DNA of 64,000 bases, taken from assembly GCA_944990035.1 (NCBI GenBank), contig CALYLX010000126.1:1488001-1552000 (forward strand), written 5' to 3'. The notes under the pieces were generated by a model, which saw only the letters and a list, made by a program, of their open reading frames with translations, ran no database searches and was not told where the DNA came from. How positions within the stretch are numbered: the first letter of the stretch is position 1; each line of letters begins with the position of its first letter. The translations under genes and the position numbers were made by a program. Shown piece by piece: positions 36,469-47,421 of the stretch. Origin of the DNA: Clitopilus passeckerianus. Its lineage: Eukaryota; Basidiomycota; Agaricomycetes; Agaricales; Entolomataceae.

Positions 36469-37373
36469 ATGGAACAACTCACGACTTCTGCAACGCCCTC
36501 TCGTACCGCTCAAAAACCTGCCGCTGGAGGCAATACTCAGCAATCCACTGGTAGTGTCACGAAAAGGTGTGCGTGAAGAATAGCGTAGTGAGAAATAGCT
36601 AATGCCCATTCGGTGCTAGGTTGAGTAACGAGCTCATGACACTTATGGTGAGCTCTTCTTCGTTTGTATTTCTTTTTCCCGTCTAACACGCTTTCGTAGA
36701 TGTCTTCATCGCCTGGCATTGTAAGTGCTGAATCCCTATTTCCTTCTATGGTAATACTCACGCAAAATAGTCGGCGTTCCCTAAAAACGACGGAAACCTC
36801 TTTGAATGGGCTGGGACAATTGAAGGTGCACCTGGAACAGTAGGTGCCAACTACGATGTAAATCTTGACCGGGGATGCTCAAGCACTGTAGATTTATGCC
36901 GGCCTAACCTTCAGAATGTCGATCACATTCCCATCAAACTACCCATTCAACCCACCGACCATCAAGTTCGATACTCCCTGTTATCATCCAAACGTTGATC
37001 TTGCTGGAGGGGCAATCTGCCTCGACATTCTCCAGGTGACTTTGCTCCAGAGACTCGATTGTCCCTCCTCTCTAACCAGCTTTTCCTCAGGATAAATGGT
37101 CTGCTGTTTATAGCGTGCAGACCATTCTACTTTCTCTCCAGTCGCTATTAGGCGGTATGTTTGACGCTTCTTCTTGGTTCCGAATCTGATCGAATCCTCA
37201 TCAGAACCTAATAATGCCTCCCCCTTGAATCCTGATGCAGCGGGATTGTGGAACCAACCTGAAGGTATGTTACGTTCCTGAACCCTGACAAGATGACTGG
37301 CTCATGGATTTCAGCATACAAGACACAGCTTATGAAGCATTACAAGCCTCTGAAAGAGGGCTCTGCGGCATAA
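36469..37373 (+). CDS. UBE2C: Ubiquitin-conjugating enzyme E2 C (UBE2C/UBC11-type)
   Basis: An E2 of the cyclin-selective group, which works with the anaphase-promoting complex. The N-terminal extension ([17 protein letters not shown]) is followed by [11 protein letters not shown]. The UBC fold carries [35 protein letters not shown], then the catalytic cysteine in [20 protein letters not shown], and [19 protein letters not shown], with a short tail ending KEGSAA. All active-site residues of the class (HPN in [10 protein letters not shown]) are visible. Several very short exons occur near 36640-36770. The length of about 180 aa suits E2C. The intron before [10 protein letters not shown] must start at the GTAGG after GTC-GAP-GT codons. 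Confidence 0.92.
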
Positions 37374-38301
37374 TCATAGTAACCTGTAGCCTTAGTTTAC
37401 CTGTATTCCTCTCGCAAGTTGTTCCTGAGCGTGGAAATAGCCGTTGCCATCATATCAATGTGCGCCGCGCCGCAATATTGAGGTGAAGGCGTATCGGCCA
37501 CAGTTTGCCTGTGAACGTCCAAGACGTGCTTCCAAGCTCTAACTTATTCCACCACCTCGTAACGAGAAACCGCTCATTGTTCGAAGCACTGGTTGCCGAG
37601 CAATAGTAAGTTTTAGACTCTACGGTCATATGCCACCGTTTCATAACGGTATTGACATTCATTTCAGTCAAAACACCACCATTCGTTCACTCTTTTCCAT
37701 TTACAACTTCACCATGCGACGCAGAGCGCCTCCTTCCACGCTAAGGCTCGTTCAAGGCCCTGCACCATCGAGAAAGTGAGGGTCTTATTGTTGTCTGTGG
37801 TTGCTCATGTGCCTTGAATTGATGAACGTCCGTCCGTCAGCACACCGAAACATGTCCTGCCCTCGCCTCCCCATCCAACATTCCATCCATCTGCCAAACA
37901 GCCGAGTGCGTCAGCTGCACGAAGTCGAACAACGATACCGTGTCCCATTGCAATAAACCCGGTGGAAAGTAAAACCCGAACACCACAACTGCTGGCAGTT
38001 GACGGGCCCAAAATTGTGCGAGGCCCTTGGGACCACTCTGGCAGTATACCATATGTATTTGACATAGAAAGGGTGCTGGCACCGCCTAAACCTGTAGTAG
38101 TGAATTCTAGGTAGTAGTTTAATAAAAATGGCTGCCTCGTGTATAATCAAGAGTCAACAGAGTCCGACAGTTTGAGCTGGCTGTTGCCGTTACCCTTTTT
38201 TTCTTGGACTCCAATCAATTTGACAGAGGCCCCCCTTATACTTTGTTTCTTTCTTTCTCTCTTTCACGACGTGTTAACGAGCGACTTCACTGTTGGACAT
38301 A
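37374..38301. other. Long intergenic region upstream of PIN4
   Basis: A 928-bp stretch between two plus-strand genes, long for this window. It holds the UBE2C 3' region and the PIN4 promoter and leader, with a pyrimidine-rich stretch at 38240-38280. Several small open frames exist on both strands, for example a short plus-strand frame at 37713, but none resembles a protein. It may hold a long leader with upstream open frames or a non-coding RNA; neither is shown by the sequence. Confidence 0.35.
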
Positions 38302-40115
38302 ATGACCAGCTCTCCTCCAGATATCTCTTCATTGTCGCTGTCTTCTCATACATCTCAGCAACGTCTTCACGACACTTACGATTACGATGGAAATAATAAC
38401 AACGGCAACCGATCTCAGTTCTTCGCAACCTCGCCAGGCATTGGAGGCCAATCTCAATACAATCCTCTCAACGGTTTGAATCCTTCACCTCTCAAGAAGC
38501 CAGCTCGTGGTGGCCTTCCTTCGGTATGTCAAACATCCAACGACTACAGTAATGAACACACCAAAAACTAAATCGCTTCCCAAACAGCAATGGCTCGAAA
38601 ATCCATCTGAGAATCGTTCGCTCTCCCCGAACAACAATTCTGACTTTTCTTCCGCCGGCGGCTCTCCACCTCCCATTTCTCACCTCAATCCGGGGAACAT
38701 CGCGTCTTCTACAGCTTCTCAGAACCCCGATGATGAAGTTATTCCAACCGCCATCGTTATCAAGAATATACCATTCAACGTCAAAAGGGAAACTCTGCTT
38801 GATATCATTGTGAGTGAATTCTAGCTTCATCGGATAACTCGGTCTCATCCAACGTCGTTTCTCAACCCAGGCCTCGCTCGCCATCCCCACACCCTACGCC
38901 TTCAACTACCACCTCGATCAGCAGGGCTCTTTCCGAGGACTTGCATTCGCTAACTTCCGCCAACCAGCTGATGCGGATGCAGTTGTAGCAGCGCTGAACG
39001 GTTTCGATGTGCAGGGACGTAAGCTCCGTGTTGAGTACAAGAAAGTCCTTCAAGCAGGCGAAAAAGAGCGTATCGAACGCGAAAAGGCACTTCGACGCAT
39101 GCGATCGATGCAACTCGAGAAGGAACAGATCACCCCTTCTGCTACAAGTGCGGGCTATGAGGATTATGGTACCGCCATCTCCTCTGCTTTCAGCCCTCAG
39201 CGCTCCTACTCGGCCACCTCCCCTTACCAGCAACAGGCTCAATATTCGCCGCCCAATGCCTCATCTCTACTTTCGCCTCAATATAACCTGAGTCTTAACT
39301 CGGCTCCGGCAGCCTCGAGCCAGGCTCCAACTTCTTCATCTGCTAGCTCTTCTGGGAAGGCATCGGCCGATGAATTGGATATGAATGATCCCTCGACCTT
39401 GGAAATCTACTCCAGGATTCTCTTGTTCAAGGATGACCCTATGAGGGACGAACTTGCCTTTTCTCGGTCTCTCAGTCCCAAACAACGACGCGTGGTTCAT
39501 TTATTGGCCCAAAAACTTGGGGTTTACCATTACTCTATAGGAGAGGGCGATGAACGGTATGCTGTCGTCACCCGCATCGATCCTCATAGGGTAAGTCTTG
39601 TTCTTTTGAGTTCGCCGCTTTCCCGACTAAATCGGTGTGAATAACAGCAGCAAACCGTACAGCCCCCAATGGCGCGAACCCTTTCCCGAGCGCCGTCCGC
39701 ATATCTTAATGCGTCCAGCCAGCAAGCTAACGCAAGCTCCCTTCGTGTCAAGAAATCGATGCCGGACATGAAAACCTTGCACGCGCAAGCACCACGCCTC
39801 AGCTCTCGGGCATCCAATGGTAATATCCGAGAGGGCTATGCCACAATTGCCTCGCCGACCCGACGCATCTCCACTGGATTTGGTTCCTTGTTCACGAGTG
39901 GTGGATCACCGTTTGGCAGCGGCGGCTCCGTTCCACCTGTCCCAAGCTTGCCGAGCTCTGTCACAGCTTCTAATGGACATGAGGGCAGTAATGTTGTCCG
40001 ACAGCCTCGCGGTCCCGGCGGAGGTGGATTTGTGCGACGAGACAGCAGAGTTGGAGTGAGCGAGTCGTCAAGGGATGGTCTCAATGCGAGGACCTATGAG
40101 CCGTTGGAGATTTGA
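38302..40115 (+). CDS. PIN4: RNA-binding protein PIN4/CIP2-like (RRM and R3H)
   Basis: Homologue of yeast Pin4 and fission yeast Cip1/Cip2, RNA-binding proteins in stress and cell-cycle control. The disordered N terminus (MTSSPPDISSLSLS, QSQYNPLNGLNPSPLKKPAR) is followed by an RRM near residues 145-225 (TAIVIKNIPFNVKRETLLDI as RNP2 region; GSFRGLAFANFRQPADADAV as RNP1). Then come a charged helix (KERIEREKALRRMRSMQ), a Gln/Ser/Pro stretch, and an R3H-type domain (STLEIYSRILLFKDD, RVVHLLAQKLGVYHYSIGEG). The Ser/Gly-rich C terminus ends NARTYEPLEI. ATG at 38302. At least three introns. A start at the non-ATG codon 38293 is rejected. Confidence 0.9.
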
Positions 40116-40577
40116 GCAGGCTCTTCCTAATCGTCCATTAGAGGTATCAGTCGGTAGGGCAAAGTCACCCTCACCGGCTGTTTTGTATTCTTTCGTTCGG
40201 AGGACAGGAAAACCATTCTGCGAGAGCGGCTACCCCTTCGCTTGTTCTTTTACTTGATCTTTCTTTCAATTGTATAGTGCTCTGCGATTCTTAAACCACC
40301 TTGTAACTGCTCAAATAATTTTTCTTTACTACTGTCTGTTTAAAGAAGAGTCTGGAACATTGATCAGTTTCTTCTTAGCCAATGCATCTCCTCAACTACC
40401 ATTCATCTACGTATCTTAGCCTCGTGTGTGTTGACACAATAGTTCCTCTTTTAAGGCCTTTATATGTTCACTGTATGTACTTTCCGAGGAATCTCATCGT
40501 TGCCGAAACTTTTACCACGGTGTGGTTGACGATGTGCGCTTGCCCTTTTGGGTTTACACCTACAAAACTCTGAAGTC
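40116..40577. other. Intergenic region, PIN4 to NUC1
   Basis: A 462-bp tandem gap containing the PIN4 3' region (T-rich) and the NUC1 promoter and leader. I see no extra gene or structured RNA. Confidence 0.4.
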
Positions 40578-41956
40578 ATGTCTGGTAGCGCTCTCGTGCG
40601 GACGGCGGTCTTCGCGGCTGGTGCAGCGTTTGGTGGTGCAGCTGCTACCATTGTTTTGAAAAAGAGGGAACCAACTAGGCCTGTCATAAGTCCAGTTCCT
40701 GCTACCCCTACCACCCCCGCTATACCTGCACAACCTCCAGTTCTTTCAGTCGATGCTACAGGAAGAATTCCTCCAATAGCAACGGCTGGCGTGGTTACTG
40801 CTGGGCCTGTATCTCCAGCTCTGAGATACGGCAACCCAGGTGAGTTATGCACGCGTTCTGAAGCTTATGGATTTATTGACCGCCGTGGTTCTAGGTCCTA
40901 TAACCGACCTATTGGTGAGGAAGGCGTACACTGCTGCTTATGATCGACGACTCCGACATCCAGCTTGGGTATAATTTCTGTTCCATGTCTTGCATCACAC
41001 AGGCTGACTTGATTCGTCCAGACCGCAGAACACCTCACAGAGGCTTCTATACAGTCGCCGCCCGGTGAAAAGGGAGACCGTGCCAAGTCTACCTTCATAG
41101 AGGATGAAAGCATCCCTGCTCCTTTCCGAGCTCGACTGAAGGATTACTTTAGGAGTGGGTATGACCGAGGACACATGTAGGATATCCATGATCTTTCCTT
41201 CTCAATGCGGCCTTCATATATCCTTGTTCATCCAGGGTACCTGCCGCCGATGCTAAATCCTCTCAGACGGCCATGGACGAGACATTCTTCCTCTCCAACA
41301 TGGCACCGCAAGTGGGTGACGGATTCAACAGACATTGTGAGCTTTCCCGGCTATTGGTCTTTCACTCTGTTTTCTGACAGCATCCATAGACTGGGCCTAC
41401 CTGGAAAATTGGTGCAGGGGTTTGACAGGAACTTTCAAGGACGTCTACGTCTTCACTGTGCCCCTCTACCTCCCTCGTCTGGACTCAGATGGCAAATGGC
41501 GTGTTGTATGCATTTCTCATCCGGGCCTCATACAATTTATCGACTCAATCCGTTCATTTCGTAGACCCATGAAGTCATTGGCAATCCTCCCAATGTTGCC
41601 GTGCCCACGCACTTCGCCAAGGTCGTCCTGGCTTCTAAGCCAGTTTCTCCCTCAAAGCCTGATGTTGTCGAGATCTCCACCGGTGCTTTCGTCCTTCCCA
41701 ATGCCATTATTCCGGACGAAGCCCCCTTGACAAGCTTCATCACGCCAGGTTCGTACCAACGGTAATGCATGCCTCGGCTGATACTTACAATTCTCTAGTG
41801 GACGCGGTCGAGCGAGCAGCTGGTTTGACCCTCTTCTCTGACGAAATTAAAGCCGCCTCGAAGCACATTTGCAAAACTGCCAAATGCGAAGTTGTCGTTC
41901 GCAGGTTCGATGATGCACAGAAAACTGCTCGAAAGGCAATAGCAGAACCCAAATAG
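40578..41956 (+). CDS. NUC1: Mitochondrial endonuclease G (NUC1)
   Basis: A mitochondrial DNA/RNA non-specific nuclease of the beta-beta-alpha-metal family, acting in mitochondrial DNA turnover and programmed death. The N terminus carries a hydrophobic, alanine-rich segment (LVRTAVFAAGAAFGGAAATI) that can act as a mitochondrial targeting and membrane anchor. A Pro-rich linker follows. The catalytic core shows the DRGH motif within SGYDRGHMVPAADAKSSQ, the conserved AMDETFFLSNMAPQ and the metal Asn in FNRHYWAYLENWCR. Later come VYVFTVPLYLP, THEVIGNPPNVAVPTHFAK and a C-terminal helix ending AIAEPK. About 350 aa, seven or so short introns. Its stop codon is 34 bp from that of mL46. Confidence 0.95.
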
Positions 41957-41990
41957 ACTAATGATGATAGATATTATATTAATAGACAGA

Positions 41991-43033
41991 TTAATAGTCT
42001 GAAAGGATATCCTTAATGCTATTCCAGTATACGTCATCCACTTTCTCCTCAATTTCTTGTTTGGTCAACCATGCGAAATCGGAGACGTTGGAAGTAGGTG
42101 TGACCTGGCCTTGCATGATATGGCCTTTGAAGAAGAACGTAATTTTCTTGGCACAAAGTCAGAGAAGTCGAGGAAGAGATAATAGAACATACCTCTGGCT
42201 TCGGCTCGGCTACGGATAGGTCTATGGGAGCTTCCTTGAAGACACCTACAGGGTTCCGGCTAACAATCCAAGAATCCATGTTTTCACCGCATTCGGCAGA
42301 GAGGTCTCTCTGGGCAGCCTGCAAATATTGGTTAGCCTCCTTTGACAAAAATGGTGCTGAATTAGCCTTACCTGGTGAAGAAGTTCACCCTTCTCTACGT
42401 TTCCCTGCGGGAACCGCCATTTTCCGTCCTTCGTTTGCAGGAGAAGGTAAATGTTCCTCTTTCCCTTCCTGTCTAGGCTCTTATAGTCGCGGGCAGCATC
42501 CGAAGGGTGGGTCCTGGGCATGAGAACTTCCTTCTCCTCTTGCTGAGCTATTTGGTCTAGAGCAGCTTTCTGTGCCGCTTGAGCTTCTGCATCCACATAG
42601 GACTCTTTGGAGATGAATCTGGATCCAAATGCCCTTTTCTCTCGCTTTTCCTCCTCCATGTTGAACTGGGTCTCGAGGAGAGAGCCTTGTTTGAAGTAGA
42701 ACTCGTTGGGGAATGGATTGTGTAGTGCGCGCCGTAGTCTTGCTTGATAGGCATAGTAGGCACGTTCGAAAAGGGTGGGGGTCCTTGTTACAATAGGAGA
42801 GCGGTTCAATACGATGGAAGCGGTGATTTCGGCCCTAGGCAAACGTTTTGAACGCGCCACTGCTGGTTCGGCCTGAGAACTGGAGACTTCGGATGCAACT
42901 TGCGTGGCAAATGTCCGTCGCCCAGATGTAAGAGTGCCTATAAGTAAGTTAGTAGATTCGTATCATCTGAAAGCATTTCATACGCACCATTTATCTGGCG
43001 TCTGCACAAATTCACCGCCGTCGTCGACCACAT
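41991..43033 (-). CDS. MRPL17: Mitochondrial large ribosomal subunit protein mL46
   Basis: A mitoribosomal large-subunit protein (yeast MRPL17, mL46), a catalytically inactive Nudix-fold relative. A first exon encodes MWSTTAVNLCRRQI. A 60-nt intron then leads into a presequence-like Ser/Arg-rich stretch (TLTSGRRTFATQVASEVSSS). Diagnostic blocks follow: ERAYYAYQARLRRALHNPFP, EFYFKQGSLLETQF, RKGKRNIYLLLQTKDGKWRF and FPQGNVEKGELLHQ. Next are AAQRDLSAECGENMDSWIVS and a C terminus with KITFFFKGHIMQGQV, FAWLTKQEIEEKV and ILSDY. About 290-300 aa. The first-exon start at 43033 was chosen because it gives a mitochondrial targeting sequence and a clean splice. Confidence 0.92.
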
Positions 43034-43197
43034 TCTCGAAATTTAATGGCTTGACCGTCACCAGCAGACTTTTGCGCGCCAAATTGGGAAAAGACGTGCA
43101 TGTGACTCGTGGGAAAGTAATGCTATTTTGAAACACTCAGGTCGCCGACCCAACATCATCATTGCCTTGGAAGTGTGGCTCTGCAGTATACCCAACG
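43034..43197. promoter_or_regulatory. Compact bidirectional promoter, mL46 / VMA13
   Basis: Only 164 bp separate the ATG of mL46 (minus) from that of VMA13 (plus). It contains TTTTGCGCGCCAAA at 43070-43083, a near-palindrome resembling an E2F/SBF-type site. Function of the site is an inference. Confidence 0.5.
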
Positions 43198-45053
43198 ATG
43201 TCGATCTCCCTCGTTTCCAACGCATATCTCGAAGAAACCTCGGCGAAGATTAGAACAAAGCCTGTGCCATGGGAGGTTAGCATTCGAGTCGATGACCCCG
43301 GCAATTCCTGATAGAACTTTATGCGATAGGGATACCAAAGAGCTGATCTCATTACCTCTGAGGAGTTGGGCCTCATCAAGAAGGTCGACAAGCAGCCAAG
43401 GGCGAAATTGGACTCTATAATTCTCTCGGAATGCCCTACCTATGCCTTGCTATTTCTTCGCTTGTTGAAGAAACTGCAGCGCATCGACACCATGCAATGC
43501 ATCCTCGTCCTAATCACGGACGCACTCGCAGGTCGGATCCATGTCGCAATTACACCCTTGAATCTCTTAGAGTGCTGATTGAACCCCAGATCACGAAGAA
43601 AGGATACCTGTATTTCTCAAGACCTCCGAGCACGATCCGGACCTTCCATTTTACCCCTTCCTCCGGTCAGGCTACATCACAGAGTCAATATGAACAGATG
43701 AAACTCATACACAAAGCAGAACCCTGGAATCTCAGGATGAATTTGTTCAGTTGAAGGCTGCACAGATTCTGACATTATTTCTCAGGTCTGTTCAACGTAT
43801 GCTTGTGTAATGGTCACCCCTGATAGAATGCGCAGCTCGGAGTCCACCCCTTTGCCCGCTCAGCACATGAAGCCGTTTTTGAACACACTGGCAGGTCTCG
43901 TTCAAGGACCTTCGCAGAACAAACGCGAACTGTCGGTTCAATGTCTCGAGCAACTGCTCGCCCGCCGCGAATGCAGACAAGCAGTCTGGAATGTACCAGG
44001 CATCATTGCTGGGTATGTCCATATTCCATAGAGCGTTCTCCATGCCGTTGACCTGTTTCGTGAGCCTAGATTTGTGGATATTCTCAAGCACAAGCCGAGT
44101 CCCCAGATGAGCTACCAAGTCTCTTTCTGTTTCTGGCTCCTCTCTTTTGAAGAGAACGTTGCCAAACAACTCAATAAGTGAGTTCTACGAGTCGTTGGCT
44201 TGCAACTGCTAATTCAGCAAGTTCAGGAGCTACGATGTTGTACCCCTTTTGATAGATATTGCTCAGAATGCTGTGAAGGAGAAGGTCATTCGCGTGATCA
44301 TTGCTACTTTCCGAGTAAGATGGCTTTGATGCAGCTAAAATCGTTCGGAACTGACCCTTTCCTGGGTACAGAATTTGGTCACAAAGGCACCGTCTCAAAA
44401 CCTACCCGCAATGCTTGTTGCAAAACTTCTACCTTTCGTCAAGAACCTGAGTAGTAGGAAGTGGCAAGATGAGGATATCATTGAGGACATCCAATTTCTC
44501 AAGGACGAGCTTACGGCGAACTTCCAGAGTTTGACGTTCGTGGTTCCCTATATTTTATTGTCCCTGGGTTGAACTAAATGCTATACAGAACATATGATGA
44601 GTATACCTCCGAGCTCGCTTCCGGACACTTATCATGGACACCCGTTCACGAGTCCGATGACTTTTGGAAGGAGAATGCCACGAAGCTGAATGATAAAGAC
44701 TGCGAACAATTGAAGTCAGTTTGGCCACATCTTCTCATGTAAAACATATTAACCTGAGCTGGCAAACAGAGCCTTATTGAATCTACTCAACGAGACTTAT
44801 GACCCAACTGTTCTAGCCGTTGCGGTCCACGACGTTGGTCAGTACGTGAAGCACTATGACAGGGGCAAAAAGTTCGTATATTCCTTTCGTCTTCACACCG
44901 ATATTGCTGAAGCCACTGTCCATCAGGCTCGTCACCGATTTGGGAGGAAAGGAGCGTGTAATGCAACTCATGACACACCCGGACAGCGACGTTCGCTACC
45001 GTGCATTGCTTTCCGTTCAGCAGCTGGTCAGTCAGCCCTGGATGACGGTCTAG
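43198..45053 (+). CDS. VMA13: V-type ATPase subunit H (VMA13)
   Basis: Regulatory V1 subunit H of the vacuolar proton pump, which couples V1 to V0 and silences the free V1 sector. The start MSISLVSNAYLEETSAKIRT is followed, after a 54-nt intron, by GYQRADLITSEELGLIKKVD. Later come TYALLFLRLLKKLQRIDTMQ and DALADHEERIPVF-like (across an intron). The protein is an armadillo-type helical solenoid: AAQHMKPFLNTLAGLVQGPS, SVQCLEQLLARRECRQAVWN, VSFCFWLLSFEENVAKQL, VIRVIIATFRNLVTKAPSQN. The C-terminal domain has WTPVHESDDFWKENATKLND, VAVHDVGQYVKHYDRGKK and HPDSDVRYRALLSVQQL, ending at 45053. About 430-440 aa, with about ten short introns. Confidence 0.95.
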
Positions 45054-45146
45054 TTTACAGTTGCATCCCTCACAGAAGAGAGCAAGTATGTAATCACGCT
45101 TTAATAACGAATCGATGACAATCTTCGTAATGGTAAACCGTGAGTA

Positions 45147-47184
45147 CTACGCTGAAACCAAAACCTCTGCAATTATATCCCACTCCTTGAGCGTTCGGGC
45201 CTGGATGGGTGCCCTTCGTCGTTCCGTAGTTTCTGCGGATCCTGTCTCAACTTTATCCTCCACCAAGAGCACCCGCAATCCACCAATAGGCTGGTATCCC
45301 TTCTTCAACGGCAAGAACGTAAGCTCGAAAGGCTGTATAGATATCAATGTGTCCCCGACGGTTTTGCTTGATGAAAGTTGGATCGGGGGCAACAGCGTCA
45401 CCGAAGAACCCATAAAGGTAACACCTGAAGAATTTCCTTTGAGTTCGTCGGCGCCGCTTGGATGAGGTGGTGGGTAAATGACAAAGTCCAGATCGTTTTC
45501 TGGCTGATCTCGCTCATCAGTTGAGTTCCGTTCTTGCTGAATCCTGGACGCGGAAGCCATTAAAAGCTTGCGCCGAGCTAGATCGTAGTCGAATGCAGGT
45601 GCTGATGATACGGGGGTTGAAAATCCAGAAGAGAGGGGTTGTGGGCTATACACGTCCTGCGTTTGTGCTGGAGCAGGCGCGGGGAGCGATGGTGCTGCAA
45701 TGACCTCTGGTGGTTCGAGGTGTTGTACCGCTAACCGAATCGTCCGTTCGAGGCTCTCCGAGTCCTGTGGGACTGGCGCAGAGACGATCAACCGGAAGGG
45801 TATTGCCAATGGAACTTCTATCCTGGCTGGTCGTGGGGGTGGTTCTCTCAAGAGGAGGTTAACTTCGATATTGGGCATGTGCAGAGATATCGGTTGGAAT
45901 GGGGAGGCGGGTGGTACGCTTGATTGAGGTCGGGGAGAACCTGGGCGTGAACTTGGACCACCAAGTTGTGGAGATTGGGGCCGTGAAGGTGGGTTCCGTT
46001 TCAGATATGGTGGAACGGCAGATACAGGTTGTTGGGCTGGGGTGGTTGGAAGTGGAATCCGTCGCGAGAGCATGGAAGTCAGGAGGCGACCTGGCTCCCC
46101 AAAAGAAGATCGCCAAAGAATATTCAATCGACCAAGTGGTATGCTGGTTCCTGGTGCGTAGGACGGCGGGACAACTGATGGGCTCTTTGGAGTCAAGATG
46201 TAGACGTATTGGCGGATGTCATGAGGTTGCATGAGTGCCAGTGAGCCGCTGAACAGATCCGGCTCATGTCCAGGCACGTCTGATTCCACTGCGTTTGGAT
46301 CCTCGACGCTCCAACCTTCTGCACACTCAAGCTGGATTTTCTCGAAATGCATGGGATCTTGAGTCATATTCTGGATATGAATCTCAAGGAAGACCTTGTC
46401 CCTCTCTTTTAGAGTTAGAAGCGCTGAAGGAGACTTTGGGGTATGGACCTTTGTCTTGACAGATAGCGGATTGGTGACCTGGAAGGAATGAGCTTGTGTG
46501 CCGCCGTGGGTTATGTTGGTGGGAGACTTACAACAAACTTGTAGAACTTTCTGAAGGTTTGTAATGTCGGATCCTCGAGATGTTCCCCGTTAGATGGCTG
46601 CCGCATTCCCTGAGGTGTGCGATAGGTGACCTCGCATGCCAGAACGTGTTGGCCCAACTCTTTGATTTCATGGCTAATAAGGCACTCATCCGTATCCCCA
46701 GCAGACAATCGATGGTCTTGGCCGCCAAATTTGGCGAGTGTGCTCTTCGACGCCGCTGTTTGCATCTCTACTTTGAGAGAGACAGCTTCGACGTCGACAT
46801 GAGCCTCATTGTTGACACAGAGACAGGTTGAGAATGTCTCCCCTAGTTGAATTGCACCAAATGCCGCAGGAAGAGTAAGGATTTCCGTCGGATCTGTCAG
46901 GTCCCGCAATGTCTTTGGATGGCCGGGAAGAGGTGTCTTCCCTTGCAACGAGACTATGGATGCTGTCGAATGAGCCTATTCAACCAAATAAGCAGGCAAT
47001 CTCCAGTGGGCAATGATGCGTACCGAGAACGAAGGTGAACTAGAATAGAAGGGCTGCCATGCATTTGCCAAGCCTGGCCGCTAGTCAAACGCTCAGAGAT
47101 CCCAGCAGAAAGATAACAATATTGTATTGAACACACAGAGACCCGCATGACCTTGAGGGACAACGGATGCGCAGGGCCATCCAT
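45147..47184 (-). CDS. TRAPPC13: TRAPP complex subunit TRAPPC13-like (DUF974)
   Basis: A homologue of TRAPPC13, an accessory TRAPP subunit in Golgi traffic and autophagy. The start MDGPAHPLSLKVMRVS is typical (HPLALKVMRLS). After an intron follow LRDLTDPTEILTLPAAFGAI and QLGETFSTCLCVNNEAHVDV, ending the N-terminal beta-sandwich that defines DUF974. Further blocks are KELGQHVLACEVTYRTPQG, TFRKFYKFVVTNPLSVKTK, DKVFLEIHIQNMTQDP and PHDIRQYVYILTPKSPSV. Then come GRLNILWRSSFGEPGRLLTS and a Pro/Ser-rich insertion. The C-terminal domain carries RPARIEVPLAIPFRLIVSA and ends LKEWDIIAEVLVSA. About 640 aa. It converges with VMA13 (94 bp between stops) and is divergent from the FG nucleoporin. Confidence 0.9.
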
Positions 47185-47421
47185 TATTGTGCTGCAAATG
47201 AACGGACCTTATTGAATTGTTAAGATTTTATATGGTTTATCTACTCACGAATTGCCTTACACGATTATATACGAGATGATAACGACTCTATTGTTAAAAG
47301 CCACCGAAAACGTCGAGCACAGCGTTGATCATGGACGTTAAGAACCTCATAACGGGTGTGACAGAAAACGTGACAAAAAACGTGACGTCCGCTCGTTTGC
47401 TCCCCATTCCTGACCACGGTG
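47185..47421. promoter_or_regulatory. Bidirectional promoter, TRAPPC13 / FG nucleoporin
   Basis: A 237-bp divergent region. An upstream plus-strand ATG at 47331 opens a 54-codon frame that overlaps the nucleoporin start in another frame. It is either an overlapping upstream open frame or chance. Confidence 0.4.

Noticed and set aside
45899..46234. Plus-strand 111-codon frame
   Set aside because: Antisense to the Pro/Ser-rich insert of TRAPPC13; no domain.
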